DNA of 64,000 bases, taken from Dehalococcoidia bacterium. Lineage in GTDB: Bacteria; Chloroflexota; Dehalococcoidia; Lucifugimonadales; JAGWBF01. The DNA lies in contig JAGWBJ010000016.1 in the NCBI GenBank assembly GCA_021295955.1, positions 1-64,000 on the forward strand. Reading direction: 5' to 3'. Position numbers and translations under genes: made by a program. Under the pieces are notes generated by a model. The model did no database searches, was not told the origin of the DNA, and worked only from the letters and a program-made list of their open reading frames with translations. This document shows, one piece after another, positions 16,971-24,906 of this stretch; position 1 is the first letter of the stretch, and the number at the start of each line of letters is the position of its first letter.

Positions 16971-17234
16971 ATGCGCACACACATGGTCCTACCAGACGAA
17001 CTTGTCGAGAGCATCGATTCTCTGGTAGGCAAAAGGAAGAGGACCCGCTTTGTGCAGGAGGCGGTCCGAGAGAAGCTTCGGCGGGAGACTCTGGTCGCTG
17101 CCCTGGAGGCGACTGCCGGAGTCTTGGCGAAGGATGACCATCCCGAGTGGGACACCACAGAGAGGGTCGCCGCCTGGGTGAGGGAATCCCGCCGCCAGAG
17201 CCAGCGGCACCCGGTCAGGTCCGATGTTGGCTAA
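16971..17234 (+). CDS. Ribbon-helix-helix antitoxin (VapB/CopG-like)
   Basis: An 87-residue protein. The start MRTHMVLPDELVESID and the following helix pair (RTRFVQEAVREKL) fit a ribbon-helix-helix DNA-binding domain; the acidic, Trp-containing tail would wrap the toxin. It overlaps the next gene (PIN toxin) by 11 bases, typical of type II toxin-antitoxin operons. The ATG at 16971 is chosen because the strand pattern starts there; the frame is open from 16932. An AT-rich, dyad-like segment (GCATAATATATG) lies just upstream and could be the autoregulatory operator, but this is inference. Confidence 0.72.
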   Translation: MRTHMVLPDELVESIDSLVGKRKRTRFVQEAVREKLRRETLVAALEATAGVLAKDDHPEWDTTERVAAWVRESRRQSQRHPVRSDVG

Positions 17235-17615
17235 ATACCTGCTGGACACCACGGTCTTGATCGATCACATGCGTGGCCGGCAAGATATGATCAACCTGGT
17301 AACCCTGCTCGCCCTGGAAGGCCATCAGCTGGGGGTCTGCTGCATTAACGTCGCTGAGCTGTACGCAGGGCTCAACCCAGAGGAGAGACCACGTGGAGAG
17401 CGGCTGATCGCCAGCCTGGACTACTATGACACGACAAGGAACGTAGCGACCCTTGCAGGCAATTACCAGTATGACTTTGCCAGAAGAGGAACCACTCTAA
17501 CCCCCCCGCAGATGCCTTGATCGCCGCGACGGCCGTCACAGAGTCGGCAACCCTGGTAACCGCAAACGAGCGCGATTTCCCGATGGAGGAGTTGTCGCTG
17601 CAGGCGTACCGGTAG
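17224..17615 (+). pseudogene. VapC-type PIN toxin broken by a frameshift in a C-tract
   Basis: The frame starts AKYLLDTTVLIDHMRG, the PIN domain with its first Asp, and continues to NVAELYAG with the conserved Glu. At a run of seven C (17501-17507) the frame is lost and stops at 17520. One frame over the sequence goes on ADALIAATAV and LVTANERDF, the two other acidic PIN motifs, ending with TAG at 17615. One added C would restore a complete PIN protein of about 130 residues. As it stands the product lacks two of the acidic metal ligands. This is either a real mutation, a phase-variable tract, or a sequencing/assembly error. Confidence 0.8.
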
Positions 17616-17648
17616 CTCCTTCAAGTCCTGATGGGGCTTGTTTGTCCC

Positions 17649-18722
17649 CTACACCCTGTGCCTGTCGATGAACTCCCAGTCCAGGTCCAGGCCCAGGCCC
17701 GGCTTCTCGGTCATGGCAATCTGGCCGTTCTCCACTATGAAGGGCGGTGAGTAGAGCCTGGACCATATCTGGAAGTCCTCCACGTGGGGGCAGGTGGACA
17801 CCATGAAGCCGTTGGACACCGCCGCCACCATGTGGCAGTTGATGTCCGGGTACTGGGCGCCGTGGGGCGCGAAGGGCAGGTGGTACGCCTCGGCCAACGC
17901 GGCGATCTTGCGCAGGCCCGTATAGCCGCCGCCCTCCAGGATGTCCGTCTGCACAACCTGCAGCGCCCCCTCGTTGAGCAGCCGGCGGACGCCGAAGAGG
18001 GTCCCCTCGGACTCGCCCCCGGTGACCAGCGCTTTGGTGCTGGCCTGGACCATGCGCATGTACATCGGCTCGTCGTCGTGGCGGACGGGCTCCTCTATCC
18101 AGTACAGACCGAAGGGCTCCAGCTTCTTCACCATGTCCACCGCCAGGGGCCCGGACCACGCGCGCCACACGTCTATCATGAGCCTCTTGTCGGGGCCGAT
18201 GACCTCCCGGCAGAGGCGCACCTTCTCCAGCACCTCCTGTGGGTCGCTCCTGTGGAAGTGGAGCTTGAAGGCGTCGAAGCCCAAGGCCTGATGGCTCTCG
18301 ATTTTCGCCGCCACGGCCTCTGGAGACTGGTCCGAGAAGTCGATGCCGTCGGCGTAGGCGGGAACGGTGTCCTTGAATCCGCCCAGCAGCCGCCACACCG
18401 GCTGCCCGCACACCTTCCCGTACAGGTCCCACAGCGCCACGTCCACCGCGCCGATGGAGGACATCCCGGCCCGATTGGGGCCGCGGTAACGCCACACGGC
18501 TTCGTACATGCGGTCCCACAGGGACACGATGTTCCGGGGGTCGCTGCCCACCAGCAAAGGCGCCAGATCCCCCGAGATGACGGCTACATCCCCTCCCCGT
18601 CCGAACCCCGTGATGCCCTCGTCGGTGTGGACCAGGACGTTGACCCAGTCCTTCGTCTGACCCGCCTCCGGCGGCCCGATGGGACACCGGAGCACCACGG
18701 GCTCGACCCCGGTTATGAGCAC
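17649..18722 (-). CDS. Mandelate racemase/muconate lactonizing enzyme family protein
   Basis: A 357-residue enolase-superfamily enzyme. The N-terminal capping domain (about 1-120) is followed by a TIM barrel with metal ligands Asp (LMIDVWRAW), Glu (YWIEEPV) and Glu (TGGESEG), and a His in PFAPHGAQYPD. At the end of strand 2 the usual KxK is FKLHFHR, i.e. K-x-H. So proton abstraction and a Mg-stabilised enolate intermediate are expected, most likely in acid-sugar or carboxylate dehydration or racemisation, but the substrate is unclear. A GTG start lies 3 bases after the VOC stop, which indicates tight coupling in one operon with the two VOC genes. Confidence 0.88.
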   Translation of the reverse strand: MLITGVEPVVLRCPIGPPEAGQTKDWVNVLVHTDEGITGFGRGGDVAVISGDLAPLLVGSDPRNIVSLWDRMYEAVWRYRGPNRAGMSSIGAVDVALWDLYGKVCGQPVWRLLGGFKDTVPAYADGIDFSDQSPEAVAAKIESHQALGFDAFKLHFHRSDPQEVLEKVRLCREVIGPDKRLMIDVWRAWSGPLAVDMVKKLEPFGLYWIEEPVRHDDEPMYMRMVQASTKALVTGGESEGTLFGVRRLLNEGALQVVQTDILEGGGYTGLRKIAALAEAYHLPFAPHGAQYPDINCHMVAAVSNGFMVSTCPHVEDFQIWSRLYSPPFIVENGQIAMTEKPGLGLDLDWEFIDRHRV

Positions 18723-18725
18723 GGC

Positions 18726-19091
18726 CTACCCCTTGTTCTCGGTTATCTCGATGCGCACGCCGTCGGGGCCCTCCAGGAAGGCGCACGGCCCCATGGCGGA
18801 GGGAAGCTCCTCCAGCACCTTGGCGCCCGCCGCCTCGAGCTGCTCCAGGGACTCTTTCAGGTCGTCGGTGAACAGGCCGATGTGCTCCAGGCCGGCGAAC
18901 TGCTCCAGCTCCTGTCCCTGGACGAATCCGGTTATGTTAAGGGGCACGCCGTCCAGGTCCAGGCGGATGCCCACGGTCCCCGCCACCTCTTTCTTCCGGG
19001 TGATCTTGGCTCCCAGGTTGTCCGCCCACCACTGGGCCGTCTTCTCGGGATCGGGACTCTTGAAATGCAGGTTGTGGATCCTATAGGCCAC
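18726..19091 (-). CDS. VOC (glyoxalase/dioxygenase fold) protein
   Basis: A 121-residue vicinal-oxygen-chelate domain: IHNLHFKSPDPEKTAQWW at the start, the middle LEHIGLFTDDL, and the terminal GPDGVRIEITE, where the final Glu is the usual metal ligand. Such small proteins are glyoxalases, isomerases, epimerases or ring-cleavage dioxygenases. It is a tandem paralogue of the VOC protein at 19137 and is translationally coupled to the mandelate-racemase-like gene. It starts from GTG with a strong GAAGGAGG site. The reaction cannot be named. Confidence 0.85.
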   Translation of the reverse strand: MAYRIHNLHFKSPDPEKTAQWWADNLGAKITRKKEVAGTVGIRLDLDGVPLNITGFVQGQELEQFAGLEHIGLFTDDLKESLEQLEAAGAKVLEELPSAMGPCAFLEGPDGVRIEITENKG

Positions 19092-19136
19092 GGGACGCCT
19101 CCTTCCTGTATACCCATGCTCATGTCCCCATGCCGG

Positions 19137-19511
19137 CTACTCGTCTTTCTGGGTGATCTCCAGGCGCACGCCCTCGGGGCCCTCCACGAAGGCGCCCTTC
19201 TGTCCGTAGGGGTTCACGAAGTGCTCCAGCACCCGCCCGCCGCTGGCCTCGACGCTGGCCAGGGTGGCCGTAAGGTCCGAAGTGTATATGCCGACGTGCT
19301 CCAGCCCGTACCACTGGTTGGAGGTCTGCCCCGTGGTGAACCCGGTGAACATCAACGGGACCCCGCCAAGCTCCACGCGCACGGCGATGGTGCCGATGCT
19401 GGACAGCTCCCGCTCGTAGGAGAGCTCCGCGCCCAGGTTGTCGATGTACCACTGGGCGGACCTTCGGGGGTCGGGGCTCTTGAAATGGAAGTTGTTGACG
19501 CTGAACGGCAT
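19137..19511 (-). CDS. VOC (glyoxalase/dioxygenase fold) protein
   Basis: A 124-residue VOC protein starting NNFHFKSPDPRRSAQWY and ending GPEGVRLEITQKDE, with LEHVGIYTSDL in the middle. It is a paralogue of the downstream neighbour at 18726 (45 bases away) and the first gene of a VOC-VOC-racemase operon read leftward. Since VOC enzymes often work as dimers of such half-modules, the two could form a heterodimer; this is inference. Confidence 0.85.
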   Translation of the reverse strand: MPFSVNNFHFKSPDPRRSAQWYIDNLGAELSYERELSSIGTIAVRVELGGVPLMFTGFTTGQTSNQWYGLEHVGIYTSDLTATLASVEASGGRVLEHFVNPYGQKGAFVEGPEGVRLEITQKDE

Positions 19512-19549
19512 GACTCACCTCCGGGAATGGACGCCGGGAGAACACCCGT

Positions 19550-19578
19550 AGAATAGCCCCCCGGCCGGACGCGGTCAA
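19550..19578 (-). promoter_or_regulatory. Sigma70-like promoter for the VOC-VOC-racemase operon
   Basis: On the minus strand TTGACC, 17 bases, TATTCT, about 40 bases before the first VOC start codon. Confidence 0.5.
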
Positions 19579-19626
19579 GGTCTCGACGGGGCCACGACCA
19601 GGGCCCCTCGGGGCGCGGCGCCGTTC

Positions 19627-19655
19627 TTGACACCCAGTTGGCCCGGTGATAGTCT
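19627..19655 (+). promoter_or_regulatory. Sigma70-like promoter for the LLM oxidoreductase
   Basis: TTGACA, a 17-base spacer, TAGTCT, about 90 bases before the start at 19744. It is back-to-back with the VOC promoter, so this gap is a divergent control region. Confidence 0.55.
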
Positions 19656-19743
19656 GCCCACTAGGCCGCCCGGTGGCTGGACAGCCGGGTTCCGGCGTGC
19701 CGCCGGCGCTCGGAGCCGGGACGGCGGCCAAGGGGGGACGCCC

Positions 19744-20904
19744 ATGAAAGATCAGGTAGAGGTCTTTTTCCACTCGCAGCAACCCTACACTCACGTGGAG
19801 GAGGACGACCTCAAGAACTACCCCTCCCGCATCCAGTTCCCCAACGACAGGTTCGATCCCAAGAAGGCCGTCCAGCTATACAACCAGTACCACGAGCAGT
19901 ACGTCTGCGCCGACGAGAGCGGCCTGGACGGCATCATGACCAACGAACACCACGCCGCCTACTGGAACATGAAGCCCTCGGCCAACCTGGACGCCGCCGT
20001 CATCGCCAAGATCACCAAGAGGGTGAAGATAGCCATCCTGGGCAACATACTCCCCATCAACGACCCCATCAGGATGGCCGAAGAGATCGCCATGCTGGAC
20101 CTCTACTCCAACGGCCGGCTCATCTCGGGCTTCGTCCGGGGCAGCCCGACCGAGACCCTTCAGGCGGGGTTAGACCCCAGCGAGAACCGGGAGAGGTTCG
20201 AGGAGTCGCACGACCTGATCATCAAGGCCTGGACAACCCCCGGGCCCTTCCGCTACGAGGGAAAGCACTTCCACTACCGGAACGTCAACCCCTGGGTGCT
20301 GCCCATCCAGAAGCCCCATCCTCCCATATGGTTCCCCGGCGGCAGCAGCCCCGAGAGCCTGAACTGGGCAGCAACCCACCAGTACACCTACATAAACCTC
20401 GGCGCCATCCTGGACCTGACCCTGGACCTGAAGAGGATGTACATCGAAACGGCCCGGGAGGTGGGGTTCACCCCGGGTCCCGAGCACTTTGGCTACCAGC
20501 TAAGGTGCTTCTGCGCCGACACCGACGAGACGGCCCAGGAGATAGGCCGGAATTTCATGTGGACCGTGGACCACAGGCTCCGGGGGCCCCGTGAGCACAA
20601 CGACCCGCCGGGCTACCAGTCCCGCGCGGCCTCGGTGCTGATGAAGCGCCGCCCGGGCTCCAGCGCCCGGGGCAGGGCCATGACCTACGAGGAGCTCCAG
20701 GACATCAACACGGTGGTCGTGGGCAGCCCGGAGACGGTGACGCGCAAGCTGCGGAACCTGGTGGAGGCCCTGGACCCCGGATACCTGATACTCATCGGCA
20801 TCGACGGACCCATCCCCCACAAGCATATGCTGCGCTCCCTGGAGCTGCTGGGCACGGAGGTCATCCCCGCCCTCCACGAGGTCAAGCTCCAGCCCTACGA
20901 GTAG
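19744..20904 (+). CDS. LLM-class flavin-dependent oxidoreductase (bacterial luciferase family)
   Basis: A 386-residue luciferase-like monooxygenase. The TIM-barrel features are GIMTNEHHAAYW near the flavin site, KIAILGNILPINDPIRMAEE, LDLYSNGRLISGFVRG, and PHPPIWFPGGSSPESL. The family uses reduced FMN or F420 to oxidise substrates such as alkanes, sulfonates or aromatic side chains. The open frame extends to 19627, but the ATG at 19744 has GGGGGGA upstream and lies after the promoter. It is flanked by other catabolic genes; the substrate is not evident. An insert around residues 280-320 with RRPGSSARGRAMTYEEL is noted. Confidence 0.88.
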   Translation: MKDQVEVFFHSQQPYTHVEEDDLKNYPSRIQFPNDRFDPKKAVQLYNQYHEQYVCADESGLDGIMTNEHHAAYWNMKPSANLDAAVIAKITKRVKIAILGNILPINDPIRMAEEIAMLDLYSNGRLISGFVRGSPTETLQAGLDPSENRERFEESHDLIIKAWTTPGPFRYEGKHFHYRNVNPWVLPIQKPHPPIWFPGGSSPESLNWAATHQYTYINLGAILDLTLDLKRMYIETAREVGFTPGPEHFGYQLRCFCADTDETAQEIGRNFMWTVDHRLRGPREHNDPPGYQSRAASVLMKRRPGSSARGRAMTYEELQDINTVVVGSPETVTRKLRNLVEALDPGYLILIGIDGPIPHKHMLRSLELLGTEVIPALHEVKLQPYE

Positions 20905-21507
20905 CCCCGCACGCGCCTGCCCCACCGGGGTACCGTTGCATAACTCCCTGGGCGGTATTCTCCGAACGATCCCCTGGGCGTTATTCTCCTTTGTGCCATT
21001 GCCCAAACGGTCCCCTGTGTGTCATTCCCGGCATGCGGCCCCTGTGTGTCATTCCGAACGCGGCGAAGCGGCGTGAGGAATCTATTCTTCCCGGCGCTTA
21101 CTGGTCCTGCGGCCTCGTGGCCCGCGTGCCCGTTGCAGGTCACTTGGATTCCTCGTCGACTCGGAATGGCATTGAGGGGCTCGGCATTGGCATGGCCTTG
21201 TGAAGGCTGCGTATGGGGATGAAAACGGCGGCGCCATCCGCACCGTCATTCCGGCCCCTGACCGGAATCCATGGGTGGGGGGGCCTTCGGACGCGCAGAA
21301 CGCGGGCGGATACGCAGAAGGCGGGGACCTGCGGAGACCGGCGGATGGCTATGCCCCTCCCATCCCCTGGATTCCCGCGTGCGCGGGAATGACGGGTGGG
21401 CGATTTGCCACGAGGGTGAACCCGGTACCGTAGGCAGCGAGGAAGAGGTCCCCGGGGTCTCGGGCTGGGAGCGCGGGTTTCGGTCAGCCGGTTCCAGGCC
21501 GGGCCGC
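20905..21507. repeat. Gene-free region with degenerate tandem and mosaic repeats
   Basis: About 600 bases without a credible gene. Roughly 20935-21060 has degenerate direct repeats such as CCCCTGTGTGTCATTCC (twice) and CCCTGGGCGGTATTCTCC-like units. About 21190-21413 is a complete mosaic module: a GAAGGCTGCGTATGGGGATGA segment, the palindrome ATTCCGGCCCCTGACCGGAAT (21248-21268), a middle segment ending GGCGGATGGCTATGCCCC, and the exact palindrome ATTCCCGCGTGCGCGGGAAT (21371-21390). The same order occurs twice at 26165-26500. Confidence 0.7.
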
Positions 21508-21750
21508 TTAGCCGGAGCGCAGGGCGGCGTCTATGACGCCCGCCAGACGCTCCGTCTCGGCGGGCACGTCCTCGGGCTCCACGGGGATGGGCAGCTTGTC
21601 CAGCTCATCCAGCACGGCGCCCCGCAGGACCCCGGCCTCCTCAGGAGAGAGGCCCCACTGGGCAACCACGTCTTCTGGGCTGTACAGGACGACCTGGCGA
21701 AAGCCGTAGTCCGCGATCGCCTTTCCCGCGATCTCCACCAAAGCGCTCAT
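21508..21750 (-). CDS. Small hypothetical protein
   Basis: An 80-residue acidic protein not listed separately in the ORF track, which merges it into a longer frame. It starts MSALVEIAGKAIADYGFR at an ATG with a GGGAG site, 17 bases after the SDR stop, on the same strand. It is predicted helical (SPEEAGVLRGAVLDELDKL, PAETERLAGVIDAAL). I do not recognise the family. The close spacing suggests co-expression with the SDR; a small partner subunit is possible but not shown. Confidence 0.6.
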   Translation of the reverse strand: MSALVEIAGKAIADYGFRQVVLYSPEDVVAQWGLSPEEAGVLRGAVLDELDKLPIPVEPEDVPAETERLAGVIDAALRSG

Positions 21751-21767
21751 GCTGCCGCTCCCACGGA

Positions 21768-22532
21768 TCAGTGTGCCCCCGACCCGGCTCCGCCGTCCAC
21801 CAGAAATGTGCTGCCGCTGACGAAGGACGCCTCGTCCGAGGCCAGGAACAGTACCGTGTTGGCGATCTCTTCGGGCTTCCCCGCCCGTCGCATGGGGTGC
21901 TCCCGGCCCCGGCTCTCGAACTCCATGGTGCTGGCCGTGCTGCCGCGCATCTGGGGCGTGTCGATGGGCCCGGGGGCGATGGCGTTTATCCGTATGCCCT
22001 GGGAGGTGTACTGGGCCGCCGCCGTGGTCGTCAGGTGGATGACCCCCGCCTTGCTTACGCCGTAAGGCAAAGACGTGCCGTAGCCCCGCAGCCCCGCCTG
22101 GGAGGAGATGTTCACTATGGAGCCCCCGCCGCTCTGCACCATCGCCGGTATCGCGTACTTGCAGCAGAAGAACAGCCCCTTCAGGTTGGTGGACATGATC
22201 AGGTCCCAGTCGCGCTCGTCCACCTCGGCCAGGGGAGGGGTACGGATGAGTATGGCCGCGGCGTTCACCAAGGCGTCCAGCCTGCCGAAGCGTGCGACTG
22301 TGGCGTCCACCATCCCCTTGACGCTCTCGGGCTTGGACACGTCCACGGGGACGAAGCACACGTTGTCGCCGTACTCGCCTCCCATGGACACCGTCTCCTC
22401 GCCGCCCCGGCGGTTGCGGTCGGCCACGGCCACCTTGGCCCCCTCCTCCAGGAACCGGAGGGCGGTGACGCGGCCGATACCCGATGACCCGCCCGTGACG
22501 ATGGCCACCTTGTCCTTGAGCCTGTCTGCCAT
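21768..22532 (-). CDS. Short-chain dehydrogenase/reductase (SDR)
   Basis: A classical SDR of 254 residues: TGGSSGIG cofactor motif, DRNRRGG after strand 2 (Asp favours NAD), NAAA, catalytic Ser in VNISSQAG, YGVSK as YxxxK, PGPIDTP, and the C-terminal FLVDGGAG. It oxidises an alcohol or reduces a ketone. The ORF track starts 50 residues earlier, but the ATG at 22532 fits the family and follows a promoter-like site. The small gene at 21508 follows. The substrate is unknown. Confidence 0.9.
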   Translation of the reverse strand: MADRLKDKVAIVTGGSSGIGRVTALRFLEEGAKVAVADRNRRGGEETVSMGGEYGDNVCFVPVDVSKPESVKGMVDATVARFGRLDALVNAAAILIRTPPLAEVDERDWDLIMSTNLKGLFFCCKYAIPAMVQSGGGSIVNISSQAGLRGYGTSLPYGVSKAGVIHLTTTAAAQYTSQGIRINAIAPGPIDTPQMRGSTASTMEFESRGREHPMRRAGKPEEIANTVLFLASDEASFVSGSTFLVDGGAGSGAH

Positions 22533-22589
22533 GCTTCGACCCTCGCCCGGTATTACGACATAGCCGGACCCGCCTGCGGGCTGGCCCAC

Positions 22590-22619
22590 ATTATAGGTCC
22601 GGCCCGCCGCCCCGGTCAA
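22590..22619 (-). promoter_or_regulatory. Sigma70-like promoter for the SDR
   Basis: Minus strand: TTGACC, an 18-base spacer, TATAAT, with the SDR start codon about 60 bases on. Confidence 0.55.
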
Positions 22620-22655
22620 CGACCGGACCCCGGGGGTCCCAGCCGGGGGGGCCGG

Positions 22656-22664
22656 TGTTATAAT
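22656..22664 (+). promoter_or_regulatory. Extended -10 promoter for the HpcH/HpaI aldolase gene
   Basis: TGTTATAAT (TG-N-TATAAT) 45 bases before the ATG at 22709. No good -35 is seen, as is common for extended -10 promoters. Confidence 0.5.
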
Positions 22665-22708
22665 ATGGCCTGTTCCGTACAACGCAGTAATCCAGGCAAG
22701 GAGGCACC

Positions 22709-23500
22709 ATGGCCAGCGGAAGGGGAGTACCTGTCAACAAGACCAAAGCCAAGGCCCAGGCGGGTCAGATAGCCCAGGGGGCCCTCATGACGTTCCACTC
22801 CCCCGAGACGGTGGAGATGCTGGGGGCATTGGGCTTTGACTTCGTGACGCTGGACCTGGAGCACGAAGCCTACGACGAGCTGGCCCTGGTGCACAGCATA
22901 CGGGCCGCGGAGGCCTTCGGCATGACCGCCATCGTGCGGCTCGCCAACGACCCTGACCTGGTCCTGCGCCTGCTGGACGGCGGGGCCCAGGGCATCCACA
23001 TCCCCCGGGTGAACACCAAGCGGGACGCCGAGCAGGCGGTGGAGGCCAGCCGGTTCTACCCCCAGGGAAAGCGCACCTTCTACGCCACCGGCCGGTCGGG
23101 GAGCTACGGGCTGGGCATGACCGAGGAGGAGTACGCCGAGGCATCCAACCGCGAAACCCTGGTCATCCTCCAGGTCGAGGAGCAGGAGGGCATAGAGAAC
23201 CTGGACGACATACTGTCGGTGGACGGAGTGGACGCCATCCAATTCGGCCCCAAGGACCTATGGCAGTCCATGGGGATGCCCGACCGCAGTGAGGTGTGGA
23301 AGATTATCGACGACTCTCTCGTCAAGGTGGCTGAGGCCGGCAGGTGGGGGAGCATGGTGTGCTGGATGGACTCGGACGTGAAGACGGCCCAGGCCAGGTA
23401 CAAGGAGCAGGGAGTGCGCCTGGTCACCGTCTCCCCCAAAGAGCTCCTGGCCCACGGCGCCGGGTTCTACCTTGGCCAGGCCGCCCAGGCGACCGGCTAA
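22709..23500 (+). CDS. HpcH/HpaI-family aldolase
   Basis: A 263-residue TIM-barrel class II aldolase. Visible motifs are DFVTLDLEHEAYD, AIVRLAND (Arg that holds pyruvate), HIPRVNTKRDAEQAVEA, the metal Glu in VILQVEEQEGIENLDDI, and the metal Asp in FGPKDL. The family cleaves 4-hydroxy-2-keto acids to pyruvate and an aldehyde, often at the end of aromatic or sugar-acid breakdown. It has a very good AAGGAGG site. An SDR follows 45 bases later in the same direction, so aldol cleavage and an oxidation/reduction step may be paired. Confidence 0.88.
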   Translation: MASGRGVPVNKTKAKAQAGQIAQGALMTFHSPETVEMLGALGFDFVTLDLEHEAYDELALVHSIRAAEAFGMTAIVRLANDPDLVLRLLDGGAQGIHIPRVNTKRDAEQAVEASRFYPQGKRTFYATGRSGSYGLGMTEEEYAEASNRETLVILQVEEQEGIENLDDILSVDGVDAIQFGPKDLWQSMGMPDRSEVWKIIDDSLVKVAEAGRWGSMVCWMDSDVKTAQARYKEQGVRLVTVSPKELLAHGAGFYLGQAAQATG

Positions 23501-23545
23501 CCAGTATCCCGGCTTAGAGCCCGGTCTAGAGGAGGGGGGTTCGAC

Positions 23546-24322
23546 ATGGCCTACGCAGGTCTCAGCTTGGAGGGCCAGGTGGCCCTGGTCACAGGTTCGG
23601 CCAGAGGCATCGGCAAGGCGCTGGCCATCGGACTGGCGGAGGCGGGGGCCGACGTAGCGGTATCGGACATCCCGTCGATGCTGGACGAGGCCAAGACCAC
23701 CCAGCAACTGGTGGAAGGCAAGGGCAAGAGGTGCAGGGCATACGCCCTGGACGTCTTGGACGTGGGCAACATCCAGGGCACCGTGAACCAGGTGGTCGCC
23801 GACTTCGGACGCCTGGACATTCTGGTCAACAATGCCGGAATCCGCGTCCGCCGTCTGGCCCTGGACGTGAGCCCCGAGGACTGGGACGCCGTCATCGACA
23901 CCAACCTGAAGGGCACCTTCTTCTGCGCCCAGGCCGCCGCGCGGCACATGGTGGACCAGGGCGGCGGCCGCATCATCAACATCGCCTCCCAGATGGGCAC
24001 GGTGGGGGCCACACAGCGCGCGGCCTACTGCGCCAGCAAGGGCGGCGTGGTCAACCTGACCAAGGTCCTGGCCCTGGAGTGGATCCAGCACGGGATAACG
24101 GTCAACGCCATCGGCCCCGGCCCCACCTCGACCCCGGGCATGCTGGCCGCCGACACCCGCAGCGACGAGGAGGTGGCCCAGGACATGGAGTTCCACATGC
24201 CCCTGGGACGTCGCATGGAGCCCGAGGAGCTGGTCGGCGCCTGCGTGTACCTGGCAAGCCCATCGGCCGGGGCCACCACGGGACACCACCTCATAGTGGA
24301 CGGCGGCTGGACGGCCCTGTAG
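23546..24322 (+). CDS. Short-chain dehydrogenase/reductase (SDR)
   Basis: A classical SDR of 258 residues with TGSARGIG, DIPS after strand 2 (NAD preference), NNAG, Ser in INIASQMG, YCASK as YxxxK, PGPTSTPG and VDGGWTAL. It has a strong GAGGAGGGG site and lies behind the HpcH/HpaI aldolase in one probable operon. Related enzymes include gluconate 5-dehydrogenase and 3-oxoacyl reductases. The substrate is unknown. Confidence 0.9.
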   Translation: MAYAGLSLEGQVALVTGSARGIGKALAIGLAEAGADVAVSDIPSMLDEAKTTQQLVEGKGKRCRAYALDVLDVGNIQGTVNQVVADFGRLDILVNNAGIRVRRLALDVSPEDWDAVIDTNLKGTFFCAQAAARHMVDQGGGRIINIASQMGTVGATQRAAYCASKGGVVNLTKVLALEWIQHGITVNAIGPGPTSTPGMLAADTRSDEEVAQDMEFHMPLGRRMEPEELVGACVYLASPSAGATTGHHLIVDGGWTAL

Positions 24323-24381
24323 AGCCCGCGGGCAGCTCCCTTCTCCCCTGGTGATGGGAGAGGGTCAGGACAAGGGATACG

Positions 24382-24711
24382 ATGGCCTACAGCGAAGACA
24401 CCGCCCAGCGAGTACGCGGCCTCCTGGCCCGGGAGCCGGGCCTCTCGGAGCGGAAGATGTTCGGCGGTCTCTGCTTCATGGTCTCGGGAAACATGGCCTG
24501 CGGCGTGTTGAACGACGACCTGGTCATACGGGTCGGACCCAAGGGACACGAGGACGCCGTCAGCCAACCCCACGCCAGGCCCATGGACTTCACGGGCCGC
24601 CCCATGAAGGGCATGGTCTACGTGGGCCCCGGCGGCCTAGAGTCTCCCGAGGAGTTGCAGTCGTGGGTGGAGCGCGGCCTGCGATTCGCCCGGTCGCTGC
24701 CGCCCAAGTAA
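24382..24711 (+). CDS. TfoX N-terminal domain protein
   Basis: A 109-residue single-domain protein with the TfoX/Sxy N-terminal signature: RKMFGGLCFMVSGNMACGV, DDLVIRVGP and a GMVYVGP strand near the end. In gamma-proteobacteria TfoX controls competence, but stand-alone TfoX_N proteins are widespread and uncharacterised. It lies 59 bases after the SDR and may be in that operon or separate. No DNA-binding motif can be shown. Confidence 0.8.
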   Translation: MAYSEDTAQRVRGLLAREPGLSERKMFGGLCFMVSGNMACGVLNDDLVIRVGPKGHEDAVSQPHARPMDFTGRPMKGMVYVGPGGLESPEELQSWVERGLRFARSLPPK

Positions 24712-24783
24712 CGGATACGTCTCCGCCTCTCCCGGGCCGGGATACACTCTACTACACGGTCTCCCCCACGGCGTCCGGGCCGC

Positions 24784-24812
24784 TGGACGCTCCCCTCGGC
24801 GTGGGCTATAAT
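24784..24812 (+). promoter_or_regulatory. Sigma70-like promoter for the formamidase-like gene
   Basis: TGGACG, a 17-base spacer, TATAAT. The predicted transcription start falls in a 10-bp triplet repeat (24816-24845). Confidence 0.5.
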
Positions 24813-24815
24813 TCC

Positions 24816-24845
24816 GGTGCCGCCCGGTGCCGCCCGGTGCCGCCC
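24816..24845 (+). repeat. Three tandem copies of a 10-bp unit at the predicted transcription start
   Basis: GGTGCCGCCC three times, exact, just downstream of TATAAT. It would form part of the 5' leader of the gene at 24907. Confidence 0.85.
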
Positions 24846-24906
24846 ACAGGCACTTCCCATTCAGCCGCCACGTCCCAAGGGACGGGACCATCTCAGGAGG
24901 ACGGAC

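Noticed and set aside
20991-21433. Small ORFs in the 21-kb gap as new small proteins
   Set aside because: They are translations of dispersed repeats; similar peptides appear wherever the repeat occurs (for example 26-28 kb).
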